Part shown: positions 17,608-25,939 of the stretch, piece after piece
Layout of the letters: each line of letters begins with the position of its first letter
Numbering within the stretch: position 1 is the stretch's first letter
Assembly: GCF_020438995.1 (NCBI RefSeq)
Contig: NZ_JAGQTN010000275.1
Span: 1-64,000, forward strand
Source: Gordonia sp. (in: high G+C Gram-positive bacteria)
GTDB taxonomy: Bacteria > Actinomycetota > Actinomycetes > Mycobacteriales > Mycobacteriaceae
Direction: 5' to 3'
DNA: 64,000 bases
The notes under the pieces: generated by a model
Seen by the model: the letters and a program-made list of their open reading frames with translations, nothing else
What the model was told of the DNA's origin: nothing
Databases searched by the model: none
Translations under genes and position numbers: made by a program

Positions 17608-20600
17608 TCAACGGCGGATTGACGATGCGCGGGCGATCGCGATGACCTCCTCCTCCGAAGGCGGGCTCGATGGGTGGTAGCTCAGGCACAGAGGGGTTTG
17701 GATCTTCGCGAAGGAACCACCGTCGACCGCCGCGTAGTAGATGCCTGTTTGTAGGCGGCCGATGTCCGAAACGTCGGAACTCTTGGCCGCGGCGAGTTCC
17801 TTGGCCGCACTGATGTGGACCGGTGATTGGAACCGGCCGAGGAATTGGTTCGACGCGTTTCCGGCGATCTTGGAATGCAAACCTTTTGGGGCTTGTGTCG
17901 CGAAGACGAGGCCCAGGCCGTACTTTCGCGCCTGTGCGGCGAGCGCGAGTGTGCTTTCGGTGCATGTCGTCGTGCGCTCCGAGGGGGCGAAGTTCTGGGC
18001 CTCGTCCATCACGAGTACTGCGCCGAGCGGTTTGTTGCCCGCGGGGTGCTTCTTGATCCAGGCAAAAAGTGCCATTTGTAACTGGGCGATGAAGTTGTTG
18101 CGCTTGTTCGTATCAGGCAAACCCGACAGGTTGATCACCGAAACCCTCGCGCGGTAGCCCGCCGGCGGTGTCAGCAGGACCGACGGATTGACCGGGTCGT
18201 TGCTGTACACGTGGTCGGTGATCAGATCGGATCGCAGATTGTCCGAGAGTTCCCGCCCGAGCTTGGGGCTGTCGGAGAATTCGCACAGCGTGTCCGGGAG
18301 ATCGGCGAGCAGATCCACGAGAGTGTCGATGGTGCCGCCACCGGTGCGGCCGAAATGTTCGATGGCCTGTTTGAGGGTCGCGAGCAGCCGCTTGTGTTTG
18401 GCCGACTTGCCGATCGCGAGGGCTCGCGGTGCCAGCGCGCCCAATGCCGAGGCCACCGCGGCACCGAACTCGTCCGGGTCGTTGACCACCCCGGTGAAAT
18501 CCGGAAGCATCTGGAAGCTCAGCGGCCGTCCTGACATCTTTCCCGGGGTGAACACGGCTACATCGGTGTTCGCGATGTAGTCACGAGCGGTCGCCGCGTC
18601 CTCGGCGTTCGGCCACTCGCGTGAACCCTGCGGCCATGGCTGTCCGAGGCGGGCGAGGTCGTTGTTGACATCGAGGACGATCGACGACACGCCGCGCAGG
18701 GCACATTCCTCGATGATCCGCCGGATGAGAACCGTTTTTCCTGAACCCGATCCGGCAAAAATGACCGTGTGCTTGCGCAGCGCCTCCAACTCGACACTGA
18801 CCTCACGCGAGGTCAGGGCGCCGACCACCGACCCCAGGACGAAGCGATTCGACCGCGTCGGTGTCCGCGCAGGTCGAGGAGCCGGCAAGGGCGTGGGGTC
18901 CACGGAAATGCCGACTTGCGAGGTTTCGAGGCGCGTCGTCGCTTGCGCTCCTTGTACTTCAACCGACGGTGAACCGGCGGCCGGTTCTGAATTCGAGTCA
19001 GTGCTGGATAGGAGCGCATCGAGCCACGTCAGGCGTGACGCGGGTCGCCGGGATGTGACCCACTCACCGAAGCGATCGACTCGCTCGGCGCGCAGCGCCC
19101 GCAACGCGATCAGGATTCGGATGTCATCGGCAGACCATGAGAGAACGACGCCGCCTCGCTCGATGAACTCGTTGACCAGTGCCGCGGTTTTCGGCCCGGA
19201 GGGCCACGGAGTCTGCCGCAGGATCGCCAGGATGTTGAGTCGGCTGGTAATCCCAGCCGCGGTACAGGCCCTCGTCAGACGTGTCTGTGCCGCAATCGCA
19301 TTTCCCGAGGCGATCGCACGAAATGACCACGACTGCTGCGCGTCGGTCTCGGGGTCGATGGTGCGACGCAGCCGCGCATGAAGATTAGGGCTCTTACCCG
19401 GCTTGTCGTCCCAGTGGTAGCGCTCGGCGCCGGCCGGCAACGCATCGACCCAGGCGGCCAGGCCGGCCATCAACAGTTCTGGAACGCGGGTGTCCTCCGT
19501 GGTCGGATCCAACACGGCCGCCGGATCGGCCACCGCGATCAGTTCGTCGAACCGACGGTCGAGCGCAGTGAGTCCTGGATCGTCGTGAAGCGGTTCTGGT
19601 TCGGTCACCTCCTCTTGTCGGAGCGACGTCATCTCGGTCAGCGTTCCTGACCGCAAGCACATCCCGATGTGCCGATCCGCGGCCTGCATCAGCGCACGCG
19701 GAGTGTAGTCGACGGATTCATCCAGTGCGGCGTCGCTGACCGGCCACGTCGGATACGGCGGGGTGAAGGCTGACACCTCGTAGAACCGGGTGAATCGTTT
19801 GGTGAGCAGGCAGCGGCCGAACCCGGTGGATGTCGGCCGCTGCAGCGGCGGCAGCTTGCGAAACCGGTCGACGACCGCACGAGGAGCATTGTCTTCGAGG
19901 ATTTTCCAGGCCGCCGACAGGCACGACACGATTGATGTTGTGCGGCTGAATGTTTCGCGCAGCGTCATTAATCCGTGGGCGATATTGTCGACGGTGCTCT
20001 GGTTTGCATTGCCGTGGTGATCGGTCACGATGAGGGTGTCGAGCTGGTCGATTGCGAGCACTGCGGCATTGTCTATCGCCAGAATGCGCGAAATGTTCTC
20101 CACGACCTCCTGGTAGCCGAGCCTTCTGACTTGAATACCCCAGGTCTTCGCCTCGTCAAGGTCCTCAAGGTTGAGGAAGAGAAAAGCCGTTCCCAGGTCT
20201 TGGAGAGCGAAGTCCTCCGAGGCAATGAGGACGAGCGCTCGCAGGATGTGCTGTGAACGTCGGCGATGCACGGGGTGTCTGCGGTAGACGGCACGGACGA
20301 AACGTTCAAGAATGTCCGGAGACAGCGGTGCATCACCGACAATCGCCCGCAGGTCGTCGGGGGACATTCCGGCGTCGCTGCCCAGTCTGTCGAGCAACTG
20401 GACCAGCTGGGAGGAATGCGTCGGCGACGGCCGATTCAAGTCCTCGGTGATACAGACGAGAATCGACTCCCAGAACTTTTCACCATCGAGGAGCTTGGCG
20501 AGAAAGAAGTAGCCGCCCGCGTATTGCACGCGTTCGCGGACCTGGCCGAGAAGGTGCGTCTTGCCCGATCCTGCCGGACCCTGGATAACCACCCCTAGAG

Positions 20601-20772
20601 GACTCGCCGCACCGCTCACCTGCGCATCGCCGAACGACCGCAGCGTTTCGTCGATGACCGAGTCGTGCAGGCCATCGACATGCACCGGGGCCTGCGGCGC
20701 CCAGATGTCGTCGCGGGTGGTCGCCCAATCCAGCCTGATCGACTCGAGTGCGCGGCGGGTCCCGGTATCCAT
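17608..20772 (-). CDS. Two-domain ATPase: N-terminal AAA plus C-terminal HerA/FtsK-like motor
   Basis: This 1054-residue protein has two P-loops. The first, QGPAGSGKTHLLGQV (residues about 64-78), with LAIDQLDTLIV as Walker B near 245, belongs to an Orc/STAND-like AAA domain. The second, FAGSGSGKTVLIRR (about 673-686), with GAVLVMDEAQNFAP near 910-923 and a QA...G motif, is typical of HerA/VirB4/FtsK-type DNA motors (DUF87-like). The N-terminal ATPase may load or gate the motor. Its start directly abuts the stop of the winged-helix gene, and a nuclease gene precedes that, so the three are a unit. HerA-type ATPases paired with nucleases are known from several phage-defence systems. This exact three-gene set I cannot match to a named system. 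Confidence 0.75.
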   Translation of the reverse strand: MDTGTRRALESIRLDWATTRDDIWAPQAPVHVDGLHDSVIDETLRSFGDAQVSGAASPLGVVIQGPAGSGKTHLLGQVRERVQYAGGYFFLAKLLDGEKFWESILVCITEDLNRPSPTHSSQLVQLLDRLGSDAGMSPDDLRAIVGDAPLSPDILERFVRAVYRRHPVHRRRSQHILRALVLIASEDFALQDLGTAFLFLNLEDLDEAKTWGIQVRRLGYQEVVENISRILAIDNAAVLAIDQLDTLIVTDHHGNANQSTVDNIAHGLMTLRETFSRTTSIVSCLSAAWKILEDNAPRAVVDRFRKLPPLQRPTSTGFGRCLLTKRFTRFYEVSAFTPPYPTWPVSDAALDESVDYTPRALMQAADRHIGMCLRSGTLTEMTSLRQEEVTEPEPLHDDPGLTALDRRFDELIAVADPAAVLDPTTEDTRVPELLMAGLAAWVDALPAGAERYHWDDKPGKSPNLHARLRRTIDPETDAQQSWSFRAIASGNAIAAQTRLTRACTAAGITSRLNILAILRQTPWPSGPKTAALVNEFIERGGVVLSWSADDIRILIALRALRAERVDRFGEWVTSRRPASRLTWLDALLSSTDSNSEPAAGSPSVEVQGAQATTRLETSQVGISVDPTPLPAPRPARTPTRSNRFVLGSVVGALTSREVSVELEALRKHTVIFAGSGSGKTVLIRRIIEECALRGVSSIVLDVNNDLARLGQPWPQGSREWPNAEDAATARDYIANTDVAVFTPGKMSGRPLSFQMLPDFTGVVNDPDEFGAAVASALGALAPRALAIGKSAKHKRLLATLKQAIEHFGRTGGGTIDTLVDLLADLPDTLCEFSDSPKLGRELSDNLRSDLITDHVYSNDPVNPSVLLTPPAGYRARVSVINLSGLPDTNKRNNFIAQLQMALFAWIKKHPAGNKPLGAVLVMDEAQNFAPSERTTTCTESTLALAAQARKYGLGLVFATQAPKGLHSKIAGNASNQFLGRFQSPVHISAAKELAAAKSSDVSDIGRLQTGIYYAAVDGGSFAKIQTPLCLSYHPSSPPSEEEVIAIARASSIRR

Positions 20773-21411
20773 TCAGCCCTCGATCGCGAAAAGGTGGCAG
20801 AGTTGGTTGCCGACCCGGACCGCGGCGGCGCGATCATCGTCGGTGAGTGACGACTGTTGCTCGTTGGGCTCGAGGCGGACACCCGGTTCGCGCTGCAGGG
20901 CGACCAGGGTGTCATCGAATTCGTCTTGGGCTACATCGTTGAGCGCGGCGCGCAATTCGGCGACTCGCACCCAGGCGCCGGGGTGCGAACACAACGCGTC
21001 GTACGCTGCGCGCACGCGCGAAGAGAGGCCCGCCGCAGCAGGTGCTTCTGTTTGCTCCGGGGATGCTTCGACGCCGAAGACCTCCGACAGGAGCGTGTCG
21101 GTCGCACGCAGGTAACGGCCGATTCCGCGCAGGACCGCGGCCAGTGCTTTCTCGACTGTTCCCGAGCCCGGCGGCGTGGGTGAGTGGAGTTCGGCGGCAC
21201 ACCACGCCCAACCCGCGTCGGTCAGCGTGTGCACGTAGGTCCGTTTGACCAGTACCGACTCGACGAGGCCCAGATCGTTGAGTCTGTCCCGGCGCTCCTT
21301 TTTCATCTCCGGAGAGATCTGACTCAGATCGGGATTGCGGATGGGCTTCGCATGAGCCATCAAGGCGAAGAGGATGGTGCGTTCGGCGCGCGACGGTGCA
21401 TCGGTGGTCAC
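20773..21411 (-). CDS. Winged-helix-like protein of the candidate defence operon
   Basis: The 212-residue protein opens with a helical region that looks like a winged helix (residues about 8-75: RTILFALMAHAKPI, then RRDRLNDLGLVESV and YVHTLTDAGWAW). A linker rich in Glu/Ala and a second helical domain (about 125-205) with similar features follow. It could read DNA, or bridge nuclease and motor. It is sandwiched between the nuclease gene (37 bases upstream) and the ATPase gene, which starts on the base after its stop codon. It has no enzymatic motif that I can see. The assignment as winged helix is from pattern and is moderate. Confidence 0.6.
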   Translation of the reverse strand: MTTDAPSRAERTILFALMAHAKPIRNPDLSQISPEMKKERRDRLNDLGLVESVLVKRTYVHTLTDAGWAWCAAELHSPTPPGSGTVEKALAAVLRGIGRYLRATDTLLSEVFGVEASPEQTEAPAAAGLSSRVRAAYDALCSHPGAWVRVAELRAALNDVAQDEFDDTLVALQREPGVRLEPNEQQSSLTDDDRAAAVRVGNQLCHLFAIEG

Positions 21412-21448
21412 AGGGTGATCTTTCCTTATTATCAGGGCTATTACCCAG

Positions 21449-22474
21449 TCAACGGTCTGCTTTCCGCCGCCGGGTGTGCACCACTTCGCGGAGTTCGGCC
21501 ACGACGGCTCCCACGTCGTCGAGGACCCGTTCGTTCGTGTAGCGCAGCACCAGGTGCCCGGCTATCTGAAGAAGGTTGTCGCGCAGGCGGTCCGCCGCAT
21601 ACTTCGGTGCGGCGCGGTGGTCGGCGCCGTCGATCTCCACGACCACTCTTTCATGCCGCCACTGGAGGTCGACGCGAATGGTCTGGGCCAGGAGGTCGAG
21701 GCCGTCGATGCCGCGGTTCCATACCCGCTCGTCCGCCCATGTCTCGTGGGTCAGCGCTCGTTCGAGGAGTTGCTCGGCCGGGCTGTTCGCGGCTGGACGG
21801 CCGGCGATAGGGGTGAGTGTGATTGTCCCCGGCTGCATCGCAGTCGTGGCACGCGTGGACCGGTCCGCGGGTCGGCGCATGCGATGCAGATCGATGCGCG
21901 GTATCCGCGTCAGCTGGTCGAACTCGTGGCCGATGAGCCATACCGTCAGGCGACCGGCATGTGCCAGCCACTCGGCGGCGGCACCGATGGCCGCGTCACA
22001 GTCGGTGACCTCGTTGTCCGCCGTAACGACAATGATGATCTCGTCGCGACCGTAGCTACGCCGAAGCAGATCGGCCAGACCCGACAATCGGACCTCGGTC
22101 GAGTAGTCGGATCGCGGTTGCGTGTTCGATGCGGCAGACCGGGCAAGGTCAACCACGAACGGTGAGTAGGCGGCGGTCTGTTTGCTCATACGCCGGGCGA
22201 GCGCAACCGCAGCCGCTACACCGAGCGAACTGCGATCAGTCGTGAGATCGGATCCCGGCAACCATGTCGGGTACAGATTCAGCACGGCGTTCTGAAGTTC
22301 CCCGGCGATCAGATCGACGATGGTCCGTGCATGGGTGTCAAATTCAGGCGGACGGAGTCCGACAACGATCGGACTGTCGGGGGCGTCGATCTCCATCAGT
22401 GCGTCCAGGTCGCCATGGTCGACACCGAACACACGGCGCACCTTCCCTGCTCGGATCGCCTCCTGCCACCACAT
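21449..22474 (-). CDS. Nuclease with C-terminal DUF559/Vsr-like PD-(D/E)XK domain
   Basis: This 341-residue protein has an unrecognised N-terminal part of about 220 residues and a C-terminal domain with RVDLQWRHERVVVEIDGADH (residues about 274-293), followed by RDNLLQIAGHLVLRYTNERVL. That is the D...ExD core and trailing helix of the DUF559/Vsr-like restriction-endonuclease fold, so metal-dependent DNA cleavage is expected. The N-terminal part has alternating hydrophobic strands such as DEIIIVVTADNEVTDCD and may sense or bind something. It is the first gene of the three-gene unit with a winged-helix protein and a HerA-like ATPase. Only the last 100 residues support the call. Confidence 0.7.
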   Translation of the reverse strand: MWWQEAIRAGKVRRVFGVDHGDLDALMEIDAPDSPIVVGLRPPEFDTHARTIVDLIAGELQNAVLNLYPTWLPGSDLTTDRSSLGVAAAVALARRMSKQTAAYSPFVVDLARSAASNTQPRSDYSTEVRLSGLADLLRRSYGRDEIIIVVTADNEVTDCDAAIGAAAEWLAHAGRLTVWLIGHEFDQLTRIPRIDLHRMRRPADRSTRATTAMQPGTITLTPIAGRPAANSPAEQLLERALTHETWADERVWNRGIDGLDLLAQTIRVDLQWRHERVVVEIDGADHRAAPKYAADRLRDNLLQIAGHLVLRYTNERVLDDVGAVVAELREVVHTRRRKADR

Positions 22475-22523
22475 AGGCTCGCCACCTTACTATCGTCGAC
22501 TCATTGTCCTAAACCCACTTGTC

Positions 22524-22590
22524 CTAAACCCCACGAATAGCCCTCGGCATCACAATAAATGCGGTGCCGAGGGCTATTCGTGGGGTTTAG
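22524..22590. terminator. Perfect 26-bp inverted repeat
   Basis: Two 26-base arms (22524-22549 and 22565-22590, starting CTAAACCCCACGAATAGCCC) pair without mismatch around a 15-base loop. A partial extra copy of CCTAAACCCA precedes the left arm. It lies upstream of the nuclease gene start and downstream of the IS1380 remnant, which reads away from it, so no gene ends into it. It may be a bidirectional terminator left by a lost gene, or the end of a small mobile sequence. Confidence 0.6.
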
Positions 22591-22760
22591 CCTCGAAATT
22601 TCATGAGGCGACCGTTGCCTGTTGAGTGGGCCGAGGTGGTGGTCTGAGGACCGAATTCCGGGCCGGGGCCGGGAGGGGGCGTCCGAGCGTCGGTGGCGTC
22701 GGGGTTCACGGCCCCGAAAGGCGTTGCCCTTCCTGCTTGGTGGTCACGGTGAGCCGTAGT

Positions 22761-23945
22761 TCAGTCGGGGGTGGGAAGTGCTGTCAGGGTGTGTATTCCG
22801 TCCAGGAGTAGTTGTAGGTGAGGCGCACCGGCGGCGAGTTTGAGGCGGCGTCGCCGGGCGTGGCAGGTGATGCGGGCCGCGACCGAAAACAGTCGTAGCC
22901 GTAGCGCTTTGGGTTCCCACCTACGGGCGGGACTGTGTGCCAGGGCGAGCATTTGGGTCCAAGCGAGTAACTCGCAGGCCAACTCGACGATGACGCACCA
23001 GATACGGTTCTGATCGAATCGGTGCAACGGCAGGTTACGCAGGCCGCAGTCCTTGGCCGAGCGGATGCGGTCTTCGCATCGGGCCCGGCGGCGGTGGCGC
23101 AACTCCAGCGCCGCCAGCTGCCCTGTGGTGGTGTTGGTGGCGAATGCGGTCAGCCGCAGTCCGTCGGAGTCGGTGAACCGCAGCTGCGCACCGGGATGGG
23201 GCCTTTCTTTCCGCACGATGACCCGCATACCGGTAGGCCAGGACGATAAGTCCAGCATGCCGGTCAGTTCAGCCACCCACGCCCCGTCGCGTTCGGTCCC
23301 GTCGGCGTCATAGGCCGGGGTCCACACCTGCGGCAGGAGTCGCCCGATCGCCTGCGCGGCGGTATGCGAGAGTCCGAAACCCACCGAATATCCCAGACCA
23401 CGGCCAGTGAGGTAGTTCAGGAACTCGTGGGTGCCGCCGGCTGAATCGGTACGGATCAGCACCGACTGGGCCGGTGTGCGTACTTGGGTCAGAACCTGTT
23501 CGGTGACCCTGATGTGGTCGGCGGCGGTATTGGCTCCGGCGTTGCCGGGTCGCAGCATCATCGCCACCGGCTCGCCAGTGCCGCTGGGACCGTGATCAAC
23601 GAACGCACACAACGGATGAAACCCGAACCCCCGCTTATAGGTTGGCGCCGCCGATTCCTTCTCCGAGTGCGCGGTCAGCACACTCGCATCCAGATCCACC
23701 ACCAACAGCCCACCCTGATCGCAGTCGGCGTCTGGGGCAGCGTCCCCGGCCGCCTGCCATGCATGTGCCCGGCGTGCGCGCGGGCGGTGTTGATCGCCGC
23801 CACAACGGGCCCGGCATCAGCAGCCAGCGCGGTGACCAGCCTCGATACCGTCGGATCCGAGGCCACCGGGCCGAACACGTCCTGATCGGCACGCAACTGC
23901 GCGATGTCGGCCAGGCAGTCACCGCCGATCGCGACCGACACTGTA
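22761..23945 (-). pseudogene. IS1380-family transposase remnant (5' truncated, frameshifted)
   Basis: The C-terminal 314 residues are intact in one frame (22761-23705): VVDLDASVLTAHSEKE with the first catalytic Asp, IRTDSAGGTHEF with the second, and RCEDRIRSAKDCGL with the Glu. The preceding N-terminal piece (SVAIGGDCLADIAQLRADQD, SDPTVSRLV) is in another frame down to about 23700, so there is a frameshift. Similarity stops at about 23945, where the N-terminal 50-60 residues of the family are missing. The element is therefore dead. No terminal repeats could be identified. It separates the candidate defence operon from the toxin-antitoxin region and supports the view of this stretch as an insertion hotspot. 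Confidence 0.85.
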
Positions 23946-24261
23946 GCGGCCTGATATTCAGCCCTTTGGGCTACATCTTTGGGCGGCAAAGGGTTCGGGT
24001 GGCTCCGCATGCGGACGCCTATTGCACACGTGTGGGGACCGGATGATCGGTCATCCGGAGCTGCCGGTGCTTGCTGATCGACCTGGATGGTGTTTGCGCG
24101 CGCCTGCTGAGCGGGCACCTCGTGTGCCGGGTGAGCCGTCGCCGTCGACGATGCTTAGGATGGCAGCTCTTGCGAGTTGCTGGCAGGCTTCCGGGCGGAG
24201 GGTGAGCCGGGTTCCACGCCTCATCTGCTGGAAGGCCGCGGATGCCGGTGTGTGGGCCTGC

Positions 24262-24471
24262 TCAGGCCGAGTGGCGGTCGAGATATTTGACGAGTGCCCG
24301 GCGCATGATCTCGGCGGGTTTCACGCCTTTGGCTGCCGCCCGGCTTTCGAGGCGTGCTCGGATGTCGGCGGGTAGCAGGACGGAAGTGGTCGGCGCATTT
24401 CCGCCGGGCGATCGTCGTTCGAGCTGGCGCAGGCGATCATGGGAGCAGTACCCGGGAGCCGATCGGTTCAC
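24262..24471 (-). CDS. Orphan ribbon-helix-helix antitoxin-like protein
   Basis: The frame gives up to 69 residues. The last 42 (TTSVLLPADIRARLESRAA, then KGVKPAEIMRRALVKYL) match the beta strand and two helices of RHH/CopG DNA-binding proteins, which act as dimers and often repress their own toxin-antitoxin operon. No toxin gene follows: the next 100-200 bases downstream encode nothing recognisable before the IS1380 remnant. The first about 25 residues are unlike the family, so a later start, or loss of the original start, is possible. It follows a decayed gene tail ending about 55 bases upstream. Confidence 0.55.
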   Translation of the reverse strand: MNRSAPGYCSHDRLRQLERRSPGGNAPTTSVLLPADIRARLESRAAAKGVKPAEIMRRALVKYLDRHSA

Positions 24472-24525
24472 CGGGGTGGCCGACCTGTCGGTGGTCGCGG
24501 ACTCAGGGCAGCGCTCCCAGCGTTT

Positions 24526-24670
24526 TCAGTCGAAGACGTCGCCGATTGTCTGCGCCGTGGCGGCGCGGCTCAGCCACGTCTCGAGCTGCTCGAGGTCTTC
24601 ACAGCTCTGTACGCGCTCACGTACCGCGTCGGGAACGTCGATACCGCGGGCGCGGAGCACGGTCAGGACA
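24526..24670 (-). pseudogene. Remnant of a gene tail resembling Rpn/PDDEXK-family C-termini (copy 1)
   Basis: About 45 codons read VLRARGIDVPDAV, then SCEDLEQLETWLSRAATAQ and end in DVFD. This is the charged C-terminal tail seen on many actinobacterial Rpn/PD-(D/E)XK nuclease-like proteins (assignment from memory of the pattern). No upstream catalytic part remains in frame. A second, more decayed copy lies at 25622-25690 beyond the VapBC genes. Confidence 0.5.
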
Positions 24671-24845
24671 CCGACAGCATCGCCAGCTCCTGGCTCGACG
24701 CTGCAACATCAGCTTCAGCGATCACCGGAGCGAGAAACGGCCCCACTACGATCGGGGTGATCGCCGATCCCCGCCCGATCGGGATCGGTGGCGCCGCACC
24801 GCGCCACGCCGTCATCGACGCAGATCGTCAAGGCGCTCGCCGCCG

Positions 24846-25274
24846 CTACAGCGACTCTGGCAATAGCGTGAAGTGGCCGCCGGACTTCGGGACCATCGAA
24901 CTGAAGTGCCGACGGTCGAATGTGGCGATCTCGCGGACGCCGAACCGCTCGGCTACTGCGACCACTGAGGCGTCGGTGCCGCCGAGTGGGAATGAGGCGA
25001 AGCGTCGGACGAGCTCGACCATGCGCGCGACGTCGGCCTCGGTGAGGTCGACGACAGTGAACGTCCCGTCCACAACCGAGTCCAGAAAGGCCGCTTCTAC
25101 TTCGGGGCCGCCGTGCTCGTTCAGCCAGTAGCACGTCTCTGCCAACACCATCGGTGACAGTAGTATCCGTTCACCCGCCATGAGCAGGTCCCGGAACAGT
25201 GCGTTCGCAGCGAAGTAGTGGGCATCACGCGTATTCGTCAGCGCTACCAGTGGGCCGGTGTCGCAGACGATCAT
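24846..25274 (-). CDS. PIN-domain toxin (VapC type)
   Basis: This 142-residue protein has the PIN ribonuclease acidic set: Asp in MIVCDTGPLVAL (residue 5), Glu in LAETCYW (about 45), Asp in LGGTDASVVAVAERFG (about 99) and Asp in IATFDRRHF (about 117). VapC toxins cleave tRNA or rRNA and stop growth when their antitoxin is lost. Its ATG overlaps the stop of the antitoxin gene by four bases (ATGA), so translation is coupled. An in-frame extension upstream is not needed and lacks sense. The module lies in the island upstream of rpsH and is flanked by two copies of a decayed gene tail. Confidence 0.85.
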   Translation of the reverse strand: MIVCDTGPLVALTNTRDAHYFAANALFRDLLMAGERILLSPMVLAETCYWLNEHGGPEVEAAFLDSVVDGTFTVVDLTEADVARMVELVRRFASFPLGGTDASVVAVAERFGVREIATFDRRHFSSMVPKSGGHFTLLPESL

Positions 25275-25489
25275 TGGTCGGTGCCGAAACCTCGCGCCAG
25301 GACAGAGTCGATGTACTCGGGCGTCGAGCCGTCGACCGGGCCGTCGGTGATCATGCCGACGAATCTCGGCGGCCACGTTCTCCGCCGACTGGGTTCAGAC
25401 AGGCGACGGGCGTCTCGCAGCAAGACTTCCACCTGGTCATCGGGCAAATCGTTGATGAGGTGGATCAGTTCGTCGCGGTTTGCTGTCAC
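25271..25489 (-). CDS. Antitoxin of the VapBC module
   Basis: This 72-residue acidic protein starts MTANRDELIHLINDLPDDQV. A helical N-terminal half is followed by a Pro/Arg-rich linker and a C-terminal segment (GSTPEYIDSVLARGFG) that would wrap the toxin. It is the first gene of the pair and overlaps vapC by four bases. It does not show an obvious AbrB or RHH strand at its start, so the DNA-binding type is unclear. The identification rests mainly on size, charge, position and coupling to the PIN gene. As in other VapBC pairs it should neutralise the toxin and repress the promoter. Confidence 0.7.
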   Translation of the reverse strand: MTANRDELIHLINDLPDDQVEVLLRDARRLSEPSRRRTWPPRFVGMITDGPVDGSTPEYIDSVLARGFGTDQ

Positions 25490-25621
25490 GAACCCAGCGT
25501 AGCCGAGTCGGGTGTCGGCGGGCGGCGCGCGCGAGCCACTGGCTGTGTGGACTGCGCTCGATGGCAGGCTTGGCGAAACACCTGCTCGGTTGCTACCTCG
25601 CCGGGGCGTTTCCGGCGGCTT

Positions 25622-25690
25622 TCAGTCGAAGACGTCGCCTATTGCCTCCGCCGTGGCAGCCCGGCCAACCACGTTTCGAGCTGCTGGACC
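25622..25690 (-). pseudogene. Remnant of the same gene tail (copy 2)
   Basis: About 69 bases are roughly 85-87 percent identical to 24526-24592 and encode the same QQLETWL ... RAATAEAIGDVFD* ending, but a single missing base breaks the frame. It lies just upstream of the promoter that reads into rpsH. The two copies flank the VapBC genes as direct repeats about 1.1 kb apart. Confidence 0.6.
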
Positions 25691-25719
25691 AGTCGCCGCA
25701 GGCACCGACCGGTGGCGAT

Positions 25720-25748
25720 TTGGGTTCTGATCCGGGGTTCTCTACACT
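25720..25748 (+). promoter_or_regulatory. Probable promoter for the rpsH-led half of the spc operon
   Basis: TTGGGT (25720-25725) and TACACT (25743-25748) are separated by exactly 17 bases, matching a housekeeping sigma promoter. Transcription would give a leader of about 185 bases before rpsH. Such a promoter would be needed because rplE-rpsN do not precede rpsH here. Confidence 0.55.
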
Positions 25749-25939
25749 AGACCGGTTGCCTGGGTGAACTGTGCCCCCGGGAGCCACAACTTCATACCTG
25801 AGACGGTGCCGGCGAAAAGCCAAGGGCATCTTCTCGGGGAGAACCTGCACAACTGTCCACTTCGTGGAAGGCCCACCGGGGGAGTGTTCGCACCACCTCG
25901 CTGTATGGGAACCACTACGAGAAAGGTTGACGGTCAACC

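Noticed and set aside
24029..24224. A minus-strand frame of about 58 codons after the RHH gene, starting MRRGTRLTLRPEAC
   Set aside because: No ribosome binding site, no partner-toxin features and overlap with the decayed junction next to IS1380; considered as a possible toxin but not supported.
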